A DNA stretch of 64,000 bases from the NCBI RefSeq assembly GCF_018982885.2, contig NZ_CP081848.1, positions 1,054,001 to 1,118,000 on the forward strand, read 5' to 3'. The notes under the pieces were generated by a model that saw only the letters and a list, made by a program, of their open reading frames with translations, was not told where the DNA came from and did no database searches. The translations under genes were made by a program, and so were the position numbers. This DNA is from Polymorphobacter megasporae (GTDB taxonomy: Bacteria > Pseudomonadota > Alphaproteobacteria > Sphingomonadales > Sphingomonadaceae). Shown here one piece after another: positions 9,362 through 19,400 of the stretch (within the stretch, counting starts at the first letter, position 1; each line of letters opens with the position of its first letter).

Positions 9362-10592
9362 TCAGTTGTCCAGGAAGCCGCGAAGCCGCTTGCTGCGGAC
9401 GACGTGACTGAGCTTCCGGAGGGCCTTCGCCTCGATCTGACGAACCCGTTCCCTGGTCACTTCGAACTCGCGACCTACACTCTCGAGGGTGTGGTCGCGA
9501 TCGAGGCCTATCCCGAACCGCATCCTCAATATGCGCTCTTCCCGAGCCGTCAACGTCGTCAGGATGTCCCGGAACCGTTCCTGAAGCTGACTGTGCGAGG
9601 CGACGTCGAAGGCCGAAGCGGTCTGGTCGACGGCGAAAGCGAGCAGCGTCGTGTCCTCGCCGACCGGCGCGTCTCCCTCGATGCAATCCGTGGCTTGGAC
9701 GCGCCAAAGCAGTTTCATCAAACGTTCCGGGTCCATCCCGATGGCGATGGAAAGTTCCCCGCTGGTCGGCGCTTTCCCGTTGACCAATGTCCATCTCGCC
9801 TCCGCACGTCTTATGCGAGCAATCCTTTCCTGAAGGTGGACCGGAAGACGGACGACGCGGTCGCCGTCGGCGATGGCCCTGCGAATCCGCTGCTCGATCC
9901 ACCAGGTCGCGTACGTCTTGAATCGAAAGCCGCGCTCGGGGTCGTAGAGGTCGGTCGCGCGCAACAGACCTATGACGCCCTCCTGCACAAGGTCCTCGAG
10001 CGCGAGATGCTTCCTCTGGCCGCGGCGTCGGGCTAGCTTCTCCACATATCGGAGGTTGCCGGCGAGGAACGTCGCCCTCGCCCTATCCGCATCCGCCAGC
10101 ACCCGGGTGACATAGGTTGCATCCAGACCGGCCGTGTCCCGAGGCAGTTGTAACGCCAGCTGAATGCGCCCCCATCTCCCGTTCCTCGCTCTCGCTGAGA
10201 TACCTGAACCTGCGACGGCCCTTGGCGAGGGCAGGATCGCCCTCGTCGCACGGGTCGTCGTCATCCTCGACGACCCGATGACCCTCGACGGTGAGGAGGG
10301 CTTCGATCTCGACGCACTCCGCGATCGACAGCTTGCGCCGAAGATAGGTTCGGTTCACATCACCGCGCGAGAGTATTCCGCCGCCTCTCTGTGCATCGGC
10401 GGAAAGGGCGTGATACGCCTTCGCGATGAGGTCCGGCCGGACGATCCTCGCGAACTCGTCGGTGTCGACGTCGTCTCCATCCGATAGCAGCTCTAACAGG
10501 TCGTCCTCGTCCTCGGCGACCTGTTCGACGTCGGCCACGTCCTCAGAGCCGGTGTGTTCAGTCTCCAAGCAACCTCCCGTTCGACGTCGCAA
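9362..10592 (-). pseudogene. RpoD-like sigma-70 factor, interrupted by a one-base frameshift
   Basis: Two overlapping minus-strand frames together make a sigma-70 family factor. The upstream part (from ATG 10592) has an acidic N-terminus and the region 1.2 signature RYLSESEEREMG. The downstream part has region 2 (YVEKLARRR, EDLVQEGVIGLLRA, FKTYATWWIEQRIRRAI), region 3 and region 4 (LTAREERILRMRFG, ESVGREFEVTRERVRQIEAKALRKL). The frames join at a run of five G (C5 at 10169-10173 on the plus strand). Dropping one G gives EMGRIQLALQ and a continuous 409-residue protein, since 1,231 nt minus one is divisible by three. It heads the operon with the NERD helicase. Primary-type sigma factors are unusual in defence loci. 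Sequencing error, slippage or true loss cannot be separated here. Confidence 0.8.
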
Positions 10593-11015
10593 GCGAGCAA
10601 TGCGATCCCGGCGATCCCGTCCGATGCCCCCGTCGAGCGCCGCGGCGGCAGCCTAGCACATCGCGACACGAAGGTAGGGTTGGATTTGGCGATGTAGGCC
10701 CGGGATGGACATGGACGCAGGCCGCTGGACGTCCGTGATCTCCGGCATCGGCTCGTTCCCCTTTCCGGCTGAAGGGGGAGCCACCGTGTCCCGCAAGGCG
10801 GTCTTAGACCGGTCGCCTGCCGGCGCCGGGTGCGCCCTCGACCCGGCATCGACATGGTGCGCGACGGCTTTCCGCGCTCGACAGGGGACCTCTCGCCGCA
10901 ATCCGCCGTCGCGACGCTGTCTCGCGCACAGTGCTTCATCCCGTACGACCCGGACCCGAGCGCGAAAGATCTTGCCAGGCCTCCCGAACATCGATTCAAG
11001 AAGCCTCAACCTTAC
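10593..11015. promoter_or_regulatory. Divergent intergenic region between sigma factor and methyltransferase
   Basis: These 423 bp separate the start of the minus-strand sigma gene from the plus-strand methyltransferase gene. Open frames across it give Arg/Ser-rich translations without recognisable features. It most likely carries divergent promoters. I see no clear -35/-10 pair or operator, so the call rests on position only. Confidence 0.4.
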
Positions 11016-12704
11016 ATGATGACCAGGAAGGCCGTGTTCGTGACGATCAAAAGACCCCGGGCCGTAGACCTCTATTCCGGCGTCGGGGGCTGGTCGCTCG
11101 GATTGAGGCTGGCCGGCATCGAAGTCGTCTCCTCCTACGAGAGATGGGGGCCGGCAAACGAGACGAATTTCAAGAACAACTCGCACCAGGCACAAACGGT
11201 CGACATCCGGCGGCTTGCGCTGGAGGACCTGCCGAGCGACATCGACATCGTCGTCGGGAGTCCGCCGTGCACGCAATTCTCGTTCAGCAACCGGGGTGGC
11301 GGGGGAGACATCGCCGATGGCCTCGAGGACGTCATCCGGTTCCTGCGGATCGTCGATCATCTCAGACCCCGGGTATGGGCGATGGAGAACGTTCCGCGGG
11401 TTGCCAAGATAATCGAGGCGGAACTCAAGCCCGGCGGGGTGCTCGAGGACTTCCTGCACCTCGGCTGCATCACGCACATAATCGACATGGCCGAATACGG
11501 TCTGCCCCAGCGTCGACGCCGATGCCTCGCAGGAAATTTCGACGTCGCCCTCTTCGCTTCCTACAGGCGAGGAGCGACTAATCGAACGCTGGGCGACGTC
11601 GTGACCGCCCTCGCGGCCGATCCCGTCGTCGACCCGCTCTTCGGGCTTCGGATCGCCGGTACCGATCTGACTGACCACATCAAGGAGGAGGTGCTCACCT
11701 CGGAGGAGGTGCGCATCAACCGCGCCGGCAAGGTGACCCATACGGTCTACAACGCGATGCCGTTCCCCGATCAGCTCGATAGACCCGTCCGCACCATCAC
11801 GGCCACTTGCACGCGCGTGTCGCGCGAGAGCATCGTCATCCCAACAGACGGGTCCGGAACGGTCCGCCGCTTGACGCTGCGGGAACGGGCAAGCCTGCAG
11901 GGCTTTCCCATCACGTTCGAGTTCTACGGGGCCAACTACGGACAGAAGTTGCGAATGATCGGGAACGCGGTTCCTCCCGCGATCACGTACCTCGTCGGTC
12001 ATGCACTGCAGGGTCACATCGCGGCCGAGGTCCCGAGCCTGCCGGCGGCCGCCGCCGGCCTGAGACGCCCGGGTCCCATTTCGATCGTGACCCCGCCCGA
12101 TCGGATCGGCGGCAGGTATCCGGCGACCCGCAACTTCAAGTTCGCGATCCCGAGCCTGCAGCTCAAGAGCGGTGTGCGCTTCGAACTTGGCAACTTGCTC
12201 GACGACGACATCGTGGGATGGCGGGTCGCCTTCTACTTCGGCACGTCCAAATCGATCCAGAGCCTGAAGCTCGACGGATCGCTCGACGGCGAGTTGACCG
12301 CGAGGATGTCCGACGCGATGAGGGACATCGTCTCGGCCCGACTGGACGACTTGTCTCGGTTCATCCGATCAGCCGACATCGGCAACATGCAGGCGCTCTG
12401 GGCCCACCGGGGTCCGGGTGGTACTCGCGCCTTCATGCTCTTGGACAAGCTCGACGAGATAGGGGCCGCGCTGACGGCGGGCCTCTCGGCTCATGTCGGG
12501 GAAGCCAGCGTCCTAATCGACGCCGCTCTCCGGTCGCAGCACGGTGAGGAGGCTGAGCGCCTGCCCGGGGTCCCCAAGCTCCAGCGGAACGCCGCGCTGA
12601 TCCTTGCCGGTCTGCTGGTCGGATCGAAGGTCAATCCGCTTCTAGGAGACCACAGTGGTCGATCCGGTCGGCAGGGGATGAAGCTCACGGCGACGCGTGT
12701 TTGA
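11016..12704 (+). CDS. C5-cytosine DNA methyltransferase (DrmMII-like partner candidate)
   Basis: The product transfers a methyl group from SAM to C5 of cytosine. From ATG 11016 it has 562 residues with the family motifs in order: I (DLYSGVGGWSLGL, about 18-30), IV (GSPPCTQFS, catalytic Cys85), VI (AMENVPR, about 125), VIII (LPQRRRR, about 163), IX (LTLRERASLQGFP, about 288) and X (RMIGNAVPP, about 317). Residues ~340-562 are an extra C-terminal domain not needed for catalysis, perhaps for target recognition or complex formation. Class 2 DISARM uses a 5mC methylase to mark self DNA, so this is the natural partner of the DrmAB pair, although it is not in their operon. The vsr gene starts 30 bp downstream. 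Frames upstream of 11016 lack motifs. Confidence 0.85.
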   Translation: MMTRKAVFVTIKRPRAVDLYSGVGGWSLGLRLAGIEVVSSYERWGPANETNFKNNSHQAQTVDIRRLALEDLPSDIDIVVGSPPCTQFSFSNRGGGGDIADGLEDVIRFLRIVDHLRPRVWAMENVPRVAKIIEAELKPGGVLEDFLHLGCITHIIDMAEYGLPQRRRRCLAGNFDVALFASYRRGATNRTLGDVVTALAADPVVDPLFGLRIAGTDLTDHIKEEVLTSEEVRINRAGKVTHTVYNAMPFPDQLDRPVRTITATCTRVSRESIVIPTDGSGTVRRLTLRERASLQGFPITFEFYGANYGQKLRMIGNAVPPAITYLVGHALQGHIAAEVPSLPAAAAGLRRPGPISIVTPPDRIGGRYPATRNFKFAIPSLQLKSGVRFELGNLLDDDIVGWRVAFYFGTSKSIQSLKLDGSLDGELTARMSDAMRDIVSARLDDLSRFIRSADIGNMQALWAHRGPGGTRAFMLLDKLDEIGAALTAGLSAHVGEASVLIDAALRSQHGEEAERLPGVPKLQRNAALILAGLLVGSKVNPLLGDHSGRSGRQGMKLTATRV

Positions 12705-12734
12705 CGCCGCCGGTCGGCCGACTATATCGGCTTC

Positions 12735-13199
12735 GTGGTTGACCGCCTGTCTCCGAAGGAACGAAGCGCGCACATGGCGCGAATCCGAAGGTCGGACACG
12801 AAGCCCGAGTGGACAGTGCGCAGACTCCTGCACGAACTGGGCTACCGCTATCGCACCCAGCTCGCAGCGGTGCCGGGGCGACCCGACATCGCGTTCACTG
12901 CGCGTCGCAAATGCATTCAGGTCCACGGATGCTTCTGGCATGCCCACGGCTGCGACCTATCCCGTAGTCCGAAGACGCGGACAGCCTTCTGGGAGGAAAA
13001 GTTCGCCCGCAATCGCGAACGCGACGCGCGCCTCGACTTGGCGGCCACCGCACTTGGTTGGAGCAAGCTCGTCGTGTGGGAATGCGAGACCCGGAACGGC
13101 TTGCTTCTAGGTGAACGATTGATCAGGTTCCTTGGCGAGCGCAGACATCGCGGGTCTGCAGACGACTATGGCGCGCTACTGCCGGTCGCCTCGACTTGA
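12735..13199 (+). CDS. vsr: Very short patch repair endonuclease (Vsr)
   Basis: The product has 154 residues and probably starts at GTG 12735. It matches Vsr along its length: SDTKPEWTVRRLLHELGYRYR, PGRPDIAF (metal-binding Asp), the CIQVHGCFWHAHGC zinc/active-site block, FWEEKFARNRERD, and the C-terminal GWSKLVVWECE. Vsr nicks the T strand at T:G mismatches that arise when 5-methylcytosine deaminates, so it is usually paired with a C5 methyltransferase. That enzyme is encoded 30 bp upstream on the same strand, and the two probably form one transcript. The 250 bp after it (13200-13451) separate it from the convergent giant gene and contain no supported gene. Confidence 0.9.
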   Translation: MVDRLSPKERSAHMARIRRSDTKPEWTVRRLLHELGYRYRTQLAAVPGRPDIAFTARRKCIQVHGCFWHAHGCDLSRSPKTRTAFWEEKFARNRERDARLDLAATALGWSKLVVWECETRNGLLLGERLIRFLGERRHRGSADDYGALLPVAST

Positions 13200-13451
13200 C
13201 CCAGCACCGGATGCGGATGGCACCGAGTCGGCCGGGTGCGGTCCACGGATGGCGAGGCGGAAACCGATTACCCGGATGATCCAATGGCTCTTCAGACACG
13301 CCCGATCCGTCTGGTCCGGGCAGGAAGGCTGGTCATGCCAGCGTGGTGATCGCTTCAAGCGGCCATTCCCTGAAAGGCGACCAGTCCGATCGCCGCCATC
13401 CGACGAGCGGTCCGAACATCGACAGAAGAGGATCGCAACCCGATGCCCGGT

Positions 13452-16400
13452 TCAACGGGACCCGAGCAGATTCTGCAGGCGCCACAGTCGAGCGGCTCGT
13501 CCAGCCGGCGTCCTCGCGACCAGGTCGCCGATGATGCCGTGCAGGCCGGGGGTCAGTGCCGGCCACGCGCGGGAGCAGCGATCGATCAGATTCACGAACG
13601 CGTTCTCGCGGTCGTCGCCGGCGCACGCCGCGATGATGGAGCCGATCTCGACGAACTCCCCCGCCGCTTGAGCGGGAGCGATTGCCGGCAGCCCTCCAGG
13701 CGCAGTACTGTGCTCGAGCCACCGACAGGCCGTCGCGAAACTCACCATCAGGTCGGCGGCCATCGCCGCGTCGCGCCAGGCAATTGGCTGCAGCAGCGTC
13801 CGCCAGAACGCCATGTCCGCATTGGCCGCTACCATCCGCACCGGCCGGGCCGGGTCGGCGGACAACAGGGTCGCGACCTCCTCAGCCTCGTCGGTCTCCA
13901 TGCCGGCCAGCGCGAACGCTCCCAGCTGCAGCCAGGCGCCGTGGTCCGCGGGATCGCGCTTGAGGACTCCAAGTGCGCCGCCGACGAGCAGTCGGAGGAG
14001 CTTGGGCCTGTCGAAGCCGCCCTCGTCGAGACCCCGAGGGCTAGCCGAGAGGAACGACCCCATGGCGTTCGGCCAGGTCGACCGCCGGAGGAGAAGGAGC
14101 CCTTCAATGGCCACGATGCTCGAAGTGGATTCAAGCTGCGCCTCGATCAGCCTCTCGGCCAAATCCGCGTCCAGCGTCGAACGGAAATCGTCGTCGCCGA
14201 ACGCCGCCGCTAGCGCGTGGTGGAGGAGTGCCGCCGGCGACATCCAAGACGGCCATGCTACATCCGGCGGACCCGCGGGTTGAAGCAGAAGCAGGTCAAC
14301 GCCGGCCGCCGCAGGCTCGTAACTCTCGATGCCGAGGCGCACTTTTTCGGGCGCGAGTCCTCCACCCAGCACGACGTCCAGGACCCGGTCGGCATGGCCC
14401 CAAATCGCCGCCAATTGATAGGCCGTCGGTGCCGCACGCCACGCCGCATCGCGAAGGAACCAGCGCTGGGTCCAGCGCAGCAGGGCGACGAAGAGCGGTC
14501 CGGCGTCCGTCATCGCAGCCAGCAACCTCTCGGCGAGCCGAACCAGGACATCGGTATCGGCACCGGCGGCGCGCATCGCCGCGATGACGTGCGTAATCGC
14601 GAGCGGAGTCCTGGCGCGGGGGGCCGCCGCAGACAACGACGCTGCGTCGAGCGGCTGCCTTCGGGTCGGAATCCCGGCTGTGGCGACCAGTCCCGCCACC
14701 GGATCAGCGGCGCCGCGGTTCACTTGCGCCGCCGCCCACGCAGCAGGGAACGGAGCCGAGGTGTCCTCGAAGCCCAGCGATGCGAGGACCGACGCGAACG
14801 GAGCCGGCGCGAACGCGTCCAGCTTGAAGAGCTCCCGCCGGGCGAGCATCGCCGCGGTCTTGGAATGGCGAGCCTCGGCCGACGTCGCACGCACGGTCTG
14901 GAGCACCCTCATCATTGCAGCAGTCGTGCGTGCGCCCACGGCTTCAGCGTGCGCGCGATCGGCCGAGACGGCGTCCAGCCGAAGGTCGCGGACTAGTTCC
15001 GCTATCGCGATTGACCGCGTCTCGCCGTCGAGGCACGCGATCCATAAGGTAGGATCCTCGAGCGTCACGCGAACCGCCCCGGTCATGATCACGTTTCTGC
15101 CGTCCCGACGCAGTCGGACTAGGAGGCGCCGGCCGGTGGGGCCTGCTTCGGCGCGAAGCCGGCCGCGTCCGTACTTCAGGGCTCGGCGCGTCTCGCGCCA
15201 GAGTACCTCGGGCGCGAACGACATGGAGCCGATCGTGATCGCTTCACGGCAGACCCCGATTGCCGCCATCCGTCGGTCGCGATAGAGTTCCGTCTGCACC
15301 ACCTCCGGCAGAGCACGGATTCGCCGCGCTATCAGGGTGCGCATGACCCGGCGATCACGCACTCCGTGCGCATCACGGCTCGCCAAGAGCGCGGCATAGA
15401 AGTCGGCGAGATAGCCTCCCAGTCTCGGGACGACGGTATCGTCCACATCGGCGATCGTCTCGACCACGCGGAGCCAGAGCCAACGGAGGTAGCATTCACG
15501 GACTTCCCCACGGCGATCGTCCAGCATTCCGATGTCGACCGCCTGATCGAGGCAGTGGGCAATCTGCATGATCTCGAAGCGCGGCTGCGCGTCTCGCGTA
15601 TCCTCATCCGGCATGGAGCGGCCGAGCCGCTTGCGACGGGCGTTCAGCCACAGCCAGTCCGAACATGCGACCCGGGCGTCGAACGTCAGCGTCTCGTCCA
15701 GCCAGATGGCCTTCAGGCACGTCGCGAGCAGACGCATCCCCGCGTGCAAGGGCTGCGTCTCGTCAGGCCGATCCGATTGAGCCAGCCCTACCGCCAGATG
15801 CACCTCGTGCGCAGCCGAATGGGCTATGGCACGCCGCTTCGCAGCGAGGTCAGGCGTCTCGACGACGACCTGCCCATGACGCGGAGCCGCGCGCAGAGCA
15901 TGCAGTACCTCCGTTGGCGACGGCATCATGAAGAGCGCTCCGGCGCTCCTCAGATCGTCGAGCGCCCTGTCCCGGCGACGTGGCGCAAGACGCCTTTCGG
16001 CGACGAGGGCCTCGAGGACTTCGGCAACCCCGACGACGGGCATCGACGCCGTGCGCGGATAACCGGTTAACAGGCGGTCGTCGATCCAGGCCACGGCACC
16101 ATCCAGCCCCGGTGCCGCGATGACGTCGCGTAAGCAGAGCGTCAGCGGCGTCTCACCCGGCTCGCCATCCTCCTCGTCATCCCGGCCGGCATCGAGGGCA
16201 GCAGCCGGGATGGTCCGGTATAGGCCAGATGCGAAACCGGCCGCCACCCGGTCCCGCAACGCGGTAAGCGTCCCCACTATCCTGCACGCGGTCGCGGCCT
16301 GGTCCCGCCGGAAGATCGCCTCGTCGAGAAGCGTGCCGTCGCATCGCAGATCGTATCGCGCCGCTACCGCCGTAAGGGCGTCCGCGGCCGCGAGGCGGTG

Positions 16401-19400
16401 CAACGCTTCGGCGTCGAGCAGCAGCGCCGCTCCATCCGCCGGCGGGACGTCGCCACCGGCGTCGGGAAGCCCGTCTAGGATACGCGCCGCGTCCTCCTCC
16501 ACGATCGCGTGCCGACCGCGCAGTGCTCCCACCAGCGCCGCCAATGAGACAGATGATCTCGGCGAGTCGCCGGCACTCGATGGATGGTGCCGGGTGACGA
16601 CCACCGTCGCATCGACCTCGTCGATTCCCGACGGCCGAATTGAAGACGCGAGTATCCTCTCCGGGATGGTGGCGTCGCCGTGCTCCCGGCATCCAAGTTC
16701 CATCGCCAGAAGCGCCATCGGCGTCGCGGCGGACACCCGGACGCCGTTTGGGTTGGTCTCCACGAAGTCGAGAAGATCGAGCCGCGCGGCGACGAGTAGC
16801 GCCGTCAGGTCCATGTGCAGCCGCCACGACGACCATGGAGCCGTAGGGGCAACCGCCGCCTGCCGGGCTCCGTGCCTGATAGGCCAGGCGTTCATTCCGC
16901 CGCCGGGCTGGGAATTCGGTCCGAGATAGAGAAGCGCGAACCGGGTCGGGTCGTCGGCGAAGCGAAGGTGGACCGGGATCGCACCGTCGAGGAAGATTCG
17001 GTCGAGTTCGTTGTCATGCGACTTCTGCTCCGCTAGCAGGCGCGGAAGCTCATCAACGGTCAGCAGCCGCACGTCCGACGCGCCTTTTGCCGCACGGGCA
17101 TGGACGCGAGACGTCAGTGCCTCGATCGCCCCCTCCGCTTGAAGCCGGAGCGCATCGTGCATCGCGGCGGCAGCGTATCGGTCGTCCAGATCGGTCGCGA
17201 CCGCTCGATCAAACAGTTCGCGCGACAGCGTCCGCTCCTCCGCCTGCAGCAGTCTCGACCAGCGCAGGGCATGATCGCCAGTCAGAAGTCCCGCGTCCAA
17301 TGCGCCCCTAACGTCGGGTATGGCCGCACGCAGGTTCCCCGTTCGGATCACCAGTTCGGCCCGGAACAACCGGTCCCCGGCCGAGCCGGAACCGGCGATC
17401 GCGTCGGCCTCGCGCAAAGCGGCTGGCAGATCGCCGGTGCTTTCAAGAGCGGCCGCACGAAGCCGACGCATGTCCGAGGGCAACGCGATGCCGAACTCGG
17501 CCTCATGCGCTTCGAGGAGGGCTAACGCGCGGGGCGCGTCCCCGCTCCGGTAGCACGCGTCAACCGCGAGCCGCACGGCGGCGGCGCTGCGGAAGGCGAG
17601 AAGGGCAGCGACGTGGTCGACGAGCATCGCCACCCGGCCGGCGGCGGCCACTCCCTCGGATAGCTGCATCGCCTCAGGATTCGGCTTCGCCGCGGCGAAC
17701 AGCTCGGCCAGGCGTATCGCGGCGGGACCCCAGTCCCCGTCGACGCGCGCACGTCGCAGGACCCGCGCAGAAGGATCTTCTACGGACCCGGCGGCGTCCA
17801 GCCGCCCAATCCAGTCCATTGCCTCATCCCGGGCGTCGCCACTTTGAATGGCCAACGACCTGCGGAGCGTCTCGGCGCCGATCGGCTCACCGCGCCGAGC
17901 CAGCAGAATGCCCAGCACGCGAACGGTGGAGAGGTCCGCGCCGCACTCGTAGCGATCGAGGAGGACACGCTCGCTGCGTTCGAGATCGACGTCGATGCCG
18001 CGGAAGACGCACCACGCGACGACCGTGGGGTCGTCGTCGGACAGGATCAGAAGCCCATCCGCCTCATCCCGCGCTCGATCGCGACGAGCCCGAATGCTGC
18101 TGAGGACGGCGAGCCGCCACATGCGGTGGTGGACGACGTCGGGTTCGGTCATGACAAGAAGATCGAGCAGCAGCAGCGCGTCCTCGAGCCTTGCCTGGCT
18201 GACGACGTCGTCGCGGACGAAAGAGCCGTCAAAGGCGTTTGGCGCAAGGAACCACGCCGGTGGGACGGCGGGCGACAAGGCGCAGGCGTAGCGGATCATC
18301 GCTCCCAGCTGGCGCACCGCGGTCCACTCGGGCGCGATCGCCTCGGCTCGGACCATATGCTCCAGGGCCTCTTCGCGTCGGTCGGCCGCGAGAGCCACCA
18401 ACGCCTGCATCCTGATGGTCTCGGCATCCCCCGGATCAACGGAGGCGAGCTCGCCGAGGACCGCTTCGGCACTTTCGACGTCGCCCGTCATCACAAGGAG
18501 TGCAATCCTGAGCTGAAGCCCGGCAGCTGTGGTCACCGTTCCGAGGACATCGAGCGCCCTACTCGGACCGGAGCGCAGCAAGGCGACGTGGGCGGCGATG
18601 CGGGGCTCATCGGCAGGCGTGATGGCGTCCGCCTCAGCCGACAGCCGCTCAGCCAGTGCGACATCCTCGTCCCGAACCGCGAGCGACGCCGCCAGACGGA
18701 GTATCCGCGCTTGGGCGGATGCCTCCAGCTGAGGCCAGTTCTCTTCCCGTCTCTGCTCGTCCACGAACGAGCGGACCACGCCCGTGCGACCCGCCCGCAG
18801 GTCGGCGATGGCCCTGTCCACGGCCCGCAGCGCCTGCCTCGAAAAGCGCCGTTGCAGTTCCAGCATCTGTCCGATCAGCGCCTCCGACACCAACGCCGAT
18901 CCCGGCGAGGTCGTCAGTCCGGGCTCGACCATCCTGCCGCAAATCCGGACCGCCCATTCCTCGGACAGGTAATTCATGACGAGCACCCGGTGAGGACCCG
19001 CCTTCCTCACGATGGTCGATGGCGTCCAGAACTCGTAGGCGATTCCGAGCGCCTTGAACCTCTCGCGCTCCTTGCCGATCTGATCCTGAATCTGGCGTCG
19101 AGCGGTGTTGCAAGCGGTGGTTGCTAGGACGAACCGGCGAATCCCGCGGTCGCGCCAGTGCGCGGACCAATGCTTCAAGAACTCGTCCGACCACTTCCGC
19201 ACCTGAGCCGGCGTGGTCGTCTCATAGCACTTGCACGACGCGACCTCGTCGTCGCCGTCCCGACGGCGCGCGATGACGTCGACTCCGCGGTCGCCCTGCC
19301 CATTCACCCCATACTCGCTGCTGGTCGCAATCTCGGGCTCGTGACCGAACAGATCTGTCACGAAACGCTGGAAGCGGTATGCGCCGATCTCGTGCAGCCG

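Noticed and set aside
10653-12017. 454-codon minus-strand open frame opposite the methyltransferase
   Set aside because: It is antisense to a gene with all C5-methyltransferase motifs, and its translation has no recognisable features; long antisense frames are common at this GC content.
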